The notes under the pieces are model-generated. The model had not been told where the DNA came from, did not search any database, and was given only the letters and a program-made list of their open reading frames with translations. The translations under genes were made by a program, and so were the position numbers. From assembly GCA_949948825.1 (NCBI GenBank), contig CATLIJ010000085.1, positions 1 through 9,351 on the forward strand: DNA of 9,351 nt, given 5' to 3'. Positions 1-5,399 of this stretch are shown piece after piece (the first letter of the stretch is position 1; every line of letters starts with the position of its first letter). The DNA comes from an uncultured Clostridiaceae bacterium (GTDB lineage: Bacteria; Bacillota; Clostridia; Lachnospirales; Lachnospiraceae).

Positions 1-1
1 T

Positions 2-1189
2 AAAAAATCCCGTCAAATCAACGGGCTTGTCAATGAATGGTACTTAGAGGATATGTCCGAAAATATCCGCAGCGTTTTAACAAACAGACGGGTAAACGGT
101 TTTCACATTGGTGCGTTTGCTCTTTATGGCTACAAGAAAGACCCCGATCAAAAGGGACACTTGATCATCGACGAAGAAGCCGCTGCCGTTGTCCGTGAAG
201 TATTTACCCTATTTGCACAAGGTTACGGAAAAACTGCAATCGCCCGTATGCTCAATGACCGGGGCATACCAAATCCAACTGAATATAAGCGTTTGCATGG
301 TCTACGCTACCAGCAGCCCAAAACCAAAAACAGCACCCTTTGGAAATACTTTGCTATTTCTGATATGCTGACCAATGAAATCTATATCGGAAATATGGTA
401 CAGGGCAAATATGGCAGCGTATCGTATAAGACAAAGCAGAACAAGCCCCGTCCCAAAAGTGAATGGTATGTTGTCGAGGGAACGCATGAACCGATTATTG
501 ACCGTGAATTATGGGACAGAGTACAGGCGTTAATCTCACAAAGGGCAAAGCCTTTTGACATTGGTACAATCGGTCTGTTTGCGAGAAAAGCCCGGTGTGC
601 TAACTGCGGCTACACCATGAGATCTTCCAAAAATCGGGGCAGACACTATCTGCAATGCTCAAACCGCCATGTGGCAAAAGACGCTTGTATCGGTTCCTTT
701 ATCTCTGTTGACAAATTGGAGCAGCTTGTAATCGACGAGCTTAACCGTTTATCGGCCGAATACCTTGACAAAGACGAGTTAGAGCAAAATATTGAGTTCA
801 GTAATAACTTGCAGGGACAGAAAGCCCGGTTACTCTCCGATATAGCAGTCTATGAAAAAAAGGTTGCGGAATATTCAAAAGGTATTCGGGAGCTTTACAT
901 GGATAAGGTCAAGGGCTTAATATCCGAAAGTGATTATGTGGAAATGTCAAAGGAATTTACCACAGAACGCGATCGCTTGGAGCGTGTAATCGCAGACGGA
1001 CAAAAGCAGTTATCCGAAATCGAAGAAAAAATAGCGGCGGGCGATAATCGCCGCGAACTGATTGAACAATACACCAACTTGGAACACCTTACCCGTGAAA
1101 TCGTGGAAACGCTGATTGATTATATATCCGTTGGCAAGCGTATTCCGGGAACGAGGGACGTTCCGATTGAAATTCACTGGAACTTTTAA
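2..1189 (+). CDS. Large serine recombinase, 3' part (5' end off window)
   Basis: Site-specific recombinase that would integrate or excise the mobile element carrying it. The frame is open to the left edge: 17 codons precede the first ATG at 53 and read INGLVNEWYLEDMSENIRSV, typical of the segment after the resolvase catalytic domain. The catalytic serine domain is therefore off window and ATG 53 is internal. Numbering from Met53: recombinase domain about 1-160; zinc-ribbon with C182, C185, C202 and C212; a charged coiled-coil segment about 240-330; and a C-terminal tail (LTREIVETLIDYISVGKR) usual for clostridial large serine recombinases of the Tn4451/TnpX type. The gene stops 17 bases before an interrupted catalase gene, so it lies at the element's extreme right end, as recombinase genes of such elements often do. 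Codon use is more AT-rich than in the catalase fragment. Family assignment is firm; the kind of element (transposon, ICE, skin-like element) cannot be told from this end. Confidence 0.93.
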   Translation, partial: KKSRQINGLVNEWYLEDMSENIRSVLTNRRVNGFHIGAFALYGYKKDPDQKGHLIIDEEAAAVVREVFTLFAQGYGKTAIARMLNDRGIPNPTEYKRLHGLRYQQPKTKNSTLWKYFAISDMLTNEIYIGNMVQGKYGSVSYKTKQNKPRPKSEWYVVEGTHEPIIDRELWDRVQALISQRAKPFDIGTIGLFARKARCANCGYTMRSSKNRGRHYLQCSNRHVAKDACIGSFISVDKLEQLVIDELNRLSAEYLDKDELEQNIEFSNNLQGQKARLLSDIAVYEKKVAEYSKGIRELYMDKVKGLISESDYVEMSKEFTTERDRLERVIADGQKQLSEIEEKIAAGDNRRELIEQYTNLEHLTREIVETLIDYISVGKRIPGTRDVPIEIHWNF

Positions 1190-1211
1190 TCAAAAGTTGT
1201 TCTTATATGAT
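1181..1211. other. Right end of mobile element / junction with interrupted gene
   Basis: Recombinase-type sequence gives way to catalase-type sequence here. A perfect 7-bp inverted repeat, AACTTTT-AATC-AAAAGTT (1181-1198), straddles the recombinase stop codon. It could be part of the recombinase binding site or a weak terminator. Downstream, family-like catalase coding resumes at about 1210 (IAAEQKAR), so the crossover should lie close to 1205-1211. A GA dinucleotide at 1209-1210 is a possible crossover core, since several large serine recombinases of clostridial transposons use GA. The exact crossover point is inference; the left end and the empty site would be needed to fix it. Confidence 0.5.
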
Positions 1212-1437
1212 TGCAGCAGAGCAGAAAGCCCGCGTCACCTATGACAACATTCTGCGGGTTGTAAAAGACCATGATGTCTGCGACCCCATCCGTTTCCTGC
1301 GGGAACGGGAAATTGTCCACTTCCAGCGGTTCGGCGAAGCCCTGCGGGATGTGCAGGATCATCTGGACAGCCGCAACTTCTATGCCTTTAATCCGGCTTT
1401 TGACCAGCCTCAGAAATCCAACGCTTCAAACTGATTC
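1207..1437 (+). pseudogene. 3' fragment of manganese catalase / spore coat CotJC-family gene
   Basis: The frame encodes 75 residues ending in NFYAFNPAFD plus a short tail. It matches the C-terminal third of CotJC-like manganese catalases: AAEQKARVTYDNILR, then the signature FLREREIVHFQRFGEAL, which carries conserved Glu and His of the dimanganese ferritin-like fold. Intact family members are roughly 190-220 residues, so about two thirds is missing at the N terminus. No ribosome binding site precedes ATG 1207, and the same frame runs back into the recombinase gene, so this is not an independent gene. The best reading is that the recombinase-bearing element split the catalase/coat gene and its 5' part lies beyond the left edge of the window. 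Stop codon TGA ends near 1434. In spore formers such proteins form part of the coat and decompose hydrogen peroxide. Whether the gene can be restored by excision is unknown. Confidence 0.8.
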
Positions 1438-1452
1438 ATAGCTTAACCCATC

Positions 1453-1482
1453 AAGAGGGCAGGAATCCTTTCCTGCCCTTTT
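1453..1482 (+). terminator. Rho-independent terminator after the catalase fragment
   Basis: A perfect 9-bp GC-rich stem, GGGCAGGAA (1457-1465) and TTCCTGCCC (1470-1478), has a 4-base loop. It is extended by A-T pairs and followed by TTTT. It is the original terminator of the interrupted catalase/coat transcription unit and isolates the next gene. Confidence 0.88.
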
Positions 1483-1522
1483 CGTCTGGATACTCCTTTT
1501 CCTCTGAAGGTACACTGGCTGC

Positions 1523-1551
1523 TTGTCTTTCCCATTGGAATATGATATGAT
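1523..1551 (+). promoter_or_regulatory. Sigma-A-type promoter for the 598-residue membrane protein
   Basis: TTGTCT (1523-1528) and TATGAT (1546-1551) are separated by exactly 17 bases. They lie just upstream of an AAAGGAG ribosome binding site (1567-1573) that is 7 bases from ATG 1581. The position directly after a terminator supports an independent transcription unit. Confidence 0.65.
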
Positions 1552-1580
1552 ATTAAAATCACACACAAAGGAGCCTGGAC

Positions 1581-3377
1581 ATGAAACATTGGATCATGGG
1601 AATAAACGTCATCATTGCTGCCCTAACCCTATGGGCAGTCAGCAATATTTTAAAAATGACTAATATTGGCAATTGGATCTTTTTTAACAAGGGCATCCTG
1701 CCTGTTGGAATTTTTCTTCTTTCTCTGGTCATTCTCCCCAAATCCCTTGTCTGCTGGAAGGAAGATAAAAAAGCTTTTCTTGTGGAGTATTTCATGGGGT
1801 TTGCTCTGATTTTTACAGAGCTGCTGGGAATGGGAATGCGGCTGGAGCTGACTGTTCCGACAGAACCATGGATCAAGGGAAAAGAGCTGTTCATCATGGC
1901 CGGAACCTCTGCCCTGCTGGCTTTATGGACAGAACCATTGTTTCGCAAGGCCGTAAACTTCTCCCTGAAGCCGGCAAAAACGCCCTTCCTGCCCTTTTCC
2001 TTAAACAAAACATTTTTTATTGTATGGATAAGCCTGTTTGCAGGATATATTCCTTGTGCGCTGGCTTTCTTTCCAGGACTTTGCTGTTATGATATCGGAT
2101 GGCAGCTGGAACAGCTTCGTGCCCGGACTTTTAATACCCATCATCCTTTGATCCACACCTTATTTGCCAGCGGATTGCTGGAATTTGGAAGAGCGGTCCT
2201 GGGTTCCTACAGCGCAGGCGCTTTTCTTCATTCCCTGATACAGCTTTTCTTTTTTTCCGGAAGCATGGCTTTTGCAGTCCGGTTCCTGATCAAACGAAAA
2301 ACTCATCCAGCTGCCGTAATATTGACCTGGGCTTTCTTTTTGTTGTTTCCGTTTTTTCCGGCTCTGGGAATCAGCACGACAAAGGATATCCTGTTTTCCA
2401 GTTTGTTTCTTATTGTCTTTGTATGTATTTGTGATATGGCGGAAGACAAATGCTTTTACCAGGGCTTCAGACTCATGTTTTTCCTGGCTTGCGGAGTTCT
2501 CATGTGCCTGTTCCGCAATAATGCCATATATGGACTGGCTGTAATGACAGGAATTTTTATCCTGGTCTTCCTTTTTTTCAGAAAGCATCCCGGACTGAAA
2601 AAATTTTCTCTGACTGCTGTCTGCCTGTCTGTATCTGTCATTCTCATAAGCCAGGGATGTTTTTTTGTGATGAAAAAAGGGTTGCATGCAGCCAACGGAA
2701 GTCCAGCTGAAATGTTAAGTGTTCCCGTGCAGCAGATGGCCCGCTGTTATGTATATCACCAGGAGGAGTTTTCCCAGGAAGACCGCCAGCTCCTTCTTGA
2801 TATAATATGGGAAGACAATCTTTTGGGATACCGCTATGAAATCTCTGATCCAGTAAAAGCAGGACTTCACATGGACATACGGGGAAAAGATGATCTTATC
2901 CGGTTATGGATAAATTTGGGAATGCAGTTTCCTGAAGAATATATAAGAGCCGCTTTATATCAAACCATGGGACTATGGTATATGGGCGGAGACATCAGCG
3001 CCTATATGGAATATGACATGTGTCCTTATATGAAGGAACAGCTTAATCTTCTGATTGAAAGTAAGCTTCCCTGGCTTCGGGATTACTATTCCTGGTTCAC
3101 CAGTGAGAATTTACAAGTCCATCTTCCTGGACTTTCCCTGTTTTTCTTCACTCCCTTTTACAGCTGGTTTGTCCTGTTTGCCGCCGGAATTTTGCTGGCA
3201 AAAAGGCAGAAACATCTTCTGCTTCTGCCCCTTTTTCTGGCCTGTTATCTGTTCACGCTGGCATTTGGTCCCTGTATCATCATCCGATACATGTTGGGAA
3301 ATATCATGTGTACCCCTGTACTTGCCTGTATGGTCTTTCAGCCCTGCTGTGAATCAGCCTCTCTGCCAAACCTTTGA
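1581..3377 (+). CDS. Polytopic membrane protein, DUF6020/GT-C glycosyltransferase-like
   Basis: 598 residues with a dozen or more predicted membrane spans. They cluster at about 4-24, 36-53, 67-86, 103-118, 143-165, 212-237, 243-263, 270-286, 296-335, 342-364 and 517-585, with a mostly hydrophilic stretch at about 366-515. Conserved-looking motifs fit DUF6020-like and other GT-C-like membrane proteins of Clostridia. They are FFPGLCCYD with an acidic D171 in the first large outer loop, HHPLIHT (187-193), STTKD (265-269), RNN (312-314), SVPVQQMAR (380-388) and a late IIRYMLGN (567-574). GT-C enzymes transfer sugars from polyprenyl-linked donors outside the membrane; that activity is inference here. 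The start is set by the AAAGGAG site 7 bases upstream. No cell-wall or polysaccharide genes flank it, so context gives no substrate. The 3' end overlaps a decayed minus-strand frame by 24 bases, so the extreme C-terminal residues may be secondary. Confidence 0.75.
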   Translation: MKHWIMGINVIIAALTLWAVSNILKMTNIGNWIFFNKGILPVGIFLLSLVILPKSLVCWKEDKKAFLVEYFMGFALIFTELLGMGMRLELTVPTEPWIKGKELFIMAGTSALLALWTEPLFRKAVNFSLKPAKTPFLPFSLNKTFFIVWISLFAGYIPCALAFFPGLCCYDIGWQLEQLRARTFNTHHPLIHTLFASGLLEFGRAVLGSYSAGAFLHSLIQLFFFSGSMAFAVRFLIKRKTHPAAVILTWAFFLLFPFFPALGISTTKDILFSSLFLIVFVCICDMAEDKCFYQGFRLMFFLACGVLMCLFRNNAIYGLAVMTGIFILVFLFFRKHPGLKKFSLTAVCLSVSVILISQGCFFVMKKGLHAANGSPAEMLSVPVQQMARCYVYHQEEFSQEDRQLLLDIIWEDNLLGYRYEISDPVKAGLHMDIRGKDDLIRLWINLGMQFPEEYIRAALYQTMGLWYMGGDISAYMEYDMCPYMKEQLNLLIESKLPWLRDYYSWFTSENLQVHLPGLSLFFFTPFYSWFVLFAAGILLAKRQKHLLLLPLFLACYLFTLAFGPCIIIRYMLGNIMCTPVLACMVFQPCCESASLPNL

Positions 3378-3749
3378 CCATGCAGGGTTACTGCTGCTTG
3401 GGCTTCCGCCATGCTGTACTGCTTCTGTGTCATACGTCCCGACGGCCCTCTGCCGTTTGGACGTTTTGAGATCTTTCAAGAATGCCATGGATTGTGAAGA
3501 CCGATTTGGAAAGACATACTCGGACGCCTCCACGGTTGGTCTTTTTCCCTCTGTCCGGTAAATCACTTCAATGGCAAGCTCCGGGCCAGACAATCCTGCA
3601 ACATATTTGGGATTGCCTCCCTTAAACTGTCTTGCCACACCAGACTGGATAAATTGTGCGAAGAATCCCTCCGGATCATGTTCTTTCCATTCCTCTCTTA
3701 AAATGTCAACCAGATAAATGTCATTGGAGGAGCGCCTGTTTCTGCGCTC
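3354..3749 (-). pseudogene. Decayed reading frame downstream of CBS gene, family not named
   Basis: Directly after the CBS-gene stop (TAG, 3752-3750) the same frame stays open for 131 codons. It includes a protein-like stretch: NDIYLVDILREEWKEHDPEG, then FFAQFIQSGVARQF and GNPKYVAGLSGPELAIEVIY. This part has balanced composition and looks like a once-functional N-terminal domain of a small clostridial protein. The only nearby ATG (about 3725) is one base out of phase with it and stops after eight codons. A frameshift or deletion at the start therefore seems likely. A GTG at 3638 lies in frame but is internal to the conserved-looking part. After about codon 95 the sequence turns into a Ser/Gln/Lys-rich tail that looks unrelated, possibly another fragment fused on. 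I do not recognise the family with confidence. It fills the space between the membrane-protein gene and the CBS gene. Confidence 0.45.
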
Positions 3750-3750
3750 C
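3729..3750 (-). terminator. Hairpin at the end of the CBS gene (weak terminator candidate)
   Basis: Perfect 7-bp GC-rich arms, GGAGCGC (3729-3735) and GCGCTCC (3744-3750), enclose an 8-base loop. The stem begins on the last base of the CBS-gene stop codon. There is no T-run on either side, so it is not a canonical Rho-independent terminator. It may stall transcription or stabilise the 3' end. Confidence 0.35.
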
Positions 3751-4163
3751 TACTCCTGTCCCGGCATCTTCTTATTGTAATAATAACGAATAATATCCTT
3801 TCTTGTAATAATCCCGATAAAATATCCCCGGTCATCCACTACTGGCACAAAATTCTGGTTCAGTGCCTTATCAATCAAGTCCTCCATATCTGACTTAGCC
3901 TGTACCGGCAGATTGTCCATCCGCCTGTGAATCGTGGTCACTGGAATACTCTCTGCCTCCCGCAGATTCAGATTATACTGATTCTTGATTCCCCACAGCA
4001 GATCCCCTTCTGTCAAAGTTCCAACATAAGTTCCGTCCCGGCCAATCATGGGGACTGCGGAATACTTGTGAAATTCCATCCGCTCCAATGCCTGCCGGAG
4101 AGAGTCATCCTCATAGACGCATGCCACTTCACTCTTTGGCGTAATAAAAAACAAAATATTCAT
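3750..4163 (-). CDS. Small tandem CBS-domain protein
   Basis: 137 residues made almost entirely of two CBS repeats, about 8-62 and 78-130. Repeat 1 shows YSAVPMI followed by GTLTEGDLL. Repeat 2 shows FVPVVD followed by GIITRKDIIRYYY; the G-x-x-T-x-x-D pattern is the usual ribose/phosphate-contacting edge. CBS pairs bind adenine nucleotides and act as cytosolic sensors. Size, architecture and the opening 'TPKSEVACVYEDDSLRQAL' resemble the stand-alone CbpB/DarB (YkuL) proteins of Firmicutes, which bind cyclic di-AMP and control the (p)ppGpp synthetase Rel. That equivalence is inference and the gene could be another stand-alone CBS regulator. The start at 4163 is supported by GAGGT shortly upstream. 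It has its own promoter and is not in an operon with spoIIQ, which is closed by a terminator. Confidence 0.88.
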   Translation of the reverse strand: MNILFFITPKSEVACVYEDDSLRQALERMEFHKYSAVPMIGRDGTYVGTLTEGDLLWGIKNQYNLNLREAESIPVTTIHRRMDNLPVQAKSDMEDLIDKALNQNFVPVVDDRGYFIGIITRKDIIRYYYNKKMPGQE

Positions 4164-4195
4164 ATGTACCTCATAGCTTTTAAATTGTGTAACAT

Positions 4196-4223
4196 CTGGC
4201 GAAACACTGCCAGTAGTATATCA
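4196..4223 (-). promoter_or_regulatory. Extended -10 promoter with adjacent dyad for the CBS gene
   Basis: On the minus strand TATACT (4220-4215) is preceded by TGA (4223-4221), giving the extended -10 form TGnTATAnT. No good -35 is seen, as is common for this class. Just downstream, around the expected transcription start, lies CTGGC (4196-4200) paired with GCCAG (4209-4213) across 8 bases. That dyad could be an operator or a leader hairpin. Confidence 0.5.
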
Positions 4224-4254
4224 CATAATTGCTCATTTATATACGAACAAATCA

Positions 4255-4398
4255 TTAAAAATCCATTAAACAACTTGCTTGTATCTTAAATACATCTGGT
4301 GATGTTCTTCTTGAAACTGGCACAAGAAGCACTTCTCTCCAAAATACAGGCTTAACATCTATCAATTTCCCAATTTGAAAAATGCAAAATTCTTCCAT
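4255..4398 (-). CDS. Possible 47-residue small protein, unknown
   Basis: An ATG at 4398 opens a 47-codon frame ending in TAA at 4255, starting MEEFCIFQIGKLIDVKPVFW and ending KIQASCLMDF. An AAGGAA sequence lies about 9 bases upstream of the ATG, a plausible ribosome binding site. Base composition is more AT-rich than the neighbours. No signal peptide or clear membrane span is seen and I do not recognise a family. It sits between the spoIIQ terminator and the CBS-gene promoter in an otherwise gene-free gap. No convincing promoter was found. It may be a real small protein, a gene remnant, or chance in AT-rich DNA. Confidence 0.27.
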   Translation of the reverse strand: MEEFCIFQIGKLIDVKPVFWREVLLVPVSRRTSPDVFKIQASCLMDF

Positions 4399-4488
4399 GA
4401 CAGATTTTCCTTAACTTAACGGTTCATGTATCTAACCAAATGACATTGGTTCACGGGGAACACAACACTTGGCTCATTGTCCGCGGAA
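4399..4488. other. Gap holding no recognised gene or site
   Basis: Together with the uncertain small ORF, the gap between the spoIIQ terminator and the CBS promoter is about 265 bases. This part shows no convincing ORF, RNA structure or strong promoter on either strand. It must contain any promoter for the small ORF, but no well-spaced -35/-10 pair was found. Confidence 0.4.
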
Positions 4489-4545
4489 AGAAAAGAAAAA
4501 CAGCTGCCCCAGCTGCCGGCATATTCACCGGCTCTGGCAGCAGCT
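4489..4545 (-). terminator. Strong Rho-independent terminator of spoIIQ
   Basis: Read on the minus strand, an outer AGCTGC/GCAGCT stem (4545-4540 and 4507-4502) continues inward through CCAG/CTGG and GCCGG/CCGGC with small bulges. It is followed by GTTTTTCTTTTC (4501-4490). The long GC-rich stem and T-rich tail sit 15 bases past the spoIIQ stop codon. Confidence 0.85.
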
Positions 4546-4560
4546 ATGCTTTCCTTCTGG

Positions 4561-5352
4561 TCACTCCAGATAATCCAATGGATCAATGGATGCGCCCTCA
4601 TAATTCATCTGGAAGTAAATATTACTTCCCTCAACTGTATAGTACTTGGTCGGCTCTGCCACATATCCCAAAAGCTGACCCTTCTCCAGGTATTCTCCCT
4701 CAGCGGCGGCAACCTCCTTTAACTGTCCGCAAAGAGCTGTATACCCATTGCCCAGATCTAATGTCAGATAATTGCCGATTTCCTCATTGGCGCCTACAGC
4801 TGTCACCCGTGCATTGGCAGGCGCATACACCGGATTGCTTACTTCTCCCTGGATGACCAGGCCCGGATTGCATTTGTACTGATCCAGGGTCGGGAAATAG
4901 ATGGTGGAATCCATGCTGTAATCCAGCACCACATTTCCCTCCACCGGCCATCCAATCCGGCTTGTCTCTGCAAAATCCAGCACAAGAGCCTTGGCGGCAT
5001 CCTTTCCGGTTCCTGCTGCCTGTGCTTCTTCTGTCTTCCCTGGGACAGATTCATAAGTTTTTTCCTGAACCACTGTATCTGGGTTTGTTTCCTGTTTTAC
5101 CACTTTTTCTTCTGTCTTTTCCGGCACAGGACGGGCGTTGGATTCACCTGCCACAGATATCTGAGATTCCGAAATTGGATCTTTGGCAAGCAAATCCTCC
5201 TGGCCCTGCATTTCCACATAGGGATTCTGCTCCTGACCGTCTCCTCGATTCATTGTAACAACACCTGCTGCAGCAACTATAGTCAGCAGGCCCAGCACCA
5301 GCATGACAAGGAATAGTTTGTCCTTGAACATTTGATTGATTCTCTCTTTCAC
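4561..5352 (-). CDS. spoIIQ: SpoIIQ-like LytM/M23 engulfment protein, degenerate active site
   Basis: 263 residues: a short cytosolic N terminus, one membrane anchor (about 13-33), a Glu/Lys/Thr-rich linker (about 35-125) and a LytM/M23-like domain (about 134-258). SpoIIQ sits in the forespore membrane and, in the intermembrane space, pairs with mother-cell SpoIIIAH to hold the engulfing membranes and build the feeding channel. The segments GWPVEGNVVLDYS, STIYFPTLDQYKCNPGLVIQ, NGYTALCGQL and TKYYTVEGSNIYFQ are SpoIIQ-like. The zinc ligands of active M23 enzymes are absent: the HxxxD position reads N162-P-G-L-V166 and the HxH position reads N244-I-Y246. A structural role is therefore more likely than peptidoglycan cleavage. 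The start is GTG 5352, chosen because a full GAGGTGAT ribosome binding site lies 5 bases upstream. It follows spoIID, as in C. difficile, and has a sigma-F-like promoter and a strong terminator. Confidence 0.9.
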   Translation of the reverse strand: MKERINQMFKDKLFLVMLVLGLLTIVAAAGVVTMNRGDGQEQNPYVEMQGQEDLLAKDPISESQISVAGESNARPVPEKTEEKVVKQETNPDTVVQEKTYESVPGKTEEAQAAGTGKDAAKALVLDFAETSRIGWPVEGNVVLDYSMDSTIYFPTLDQYKCNPGLVIQGEVSNPVYAPANARVTAVGANEEIGNYLTLDLGNGYTALCGQLKEVAAAEGEYLEKGQLLGYVAEPTKYYTVEGSNIYFQMNYEGASIDPLDYLE

Positions 5353-5370
5353 CGTTTATCACCTCGGTAG

Positions 5371-5399
5371 TAGTTTTACCAAAGCGGCAAGAGTTATTC
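5371..5399 (-). promoter_or_regulatory. Sigma-F-like promoter in front of spoIIQ
   Basis: On the minus strand GGTAAAACTA (5380-5371) matches the sigma-F -10 consensus GGnrAnAnTw at every defined position. GAATA (5399-5395) matches the -35 consensus GywTA at four of five positions, with a 14-base spacer. The -35 overlaps the spoIID stop codon. spoIIQ is a known sigma-F gene in B. subtilis and C. difficile, which supports the call. Sigma-G recognises a similar site and cannot be excluded. Confidence 0.6.

Noticed and set aside
1033..1057. Strong palindromic stretch (GGCGATAATCGCC with flanking GCGGCG/CGCCGC) inside the recombinase gene
   Set aside because: It lies in continuous coding sequence of the recombinase and has no T-run. 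It is probably codon-driven, with no other sign of a regulatory role.
1207..1209. Treating ATG 1207 as the start of an intact 75-residue protein
   Set aside because: There is no ribosome binding site, the frame is open into the recombinase gene, and the protein matches only the C-terminal part of a much longer family.
1559..2695. Minus-strand frames of 149 and 175 codons opposite the membrane protein gene
   Set aside because: The plus-strand gene has promoter, ribosome binding site and membrane-protein pattern. The reverse frames have no family features and are explained as antisense shadows.
3750..3752. Programmed read-through of the CBS TAG stop into the in-phase downstream frame
   Set aside because: CBS proteins of this type are complete at this length. 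The downstream sequence looks like a separate broken gene and there is no known read-through signal, so chance phase agreement (one in three) suffices.
5144..5362. 72-codon frame starting at 5362 on the minus strand
   Set aside because: Its ATG-like start overlaps the ribosome binding site of spoIIQ, and its product is a frame-shifted version of the SpoIIQ N terminus.
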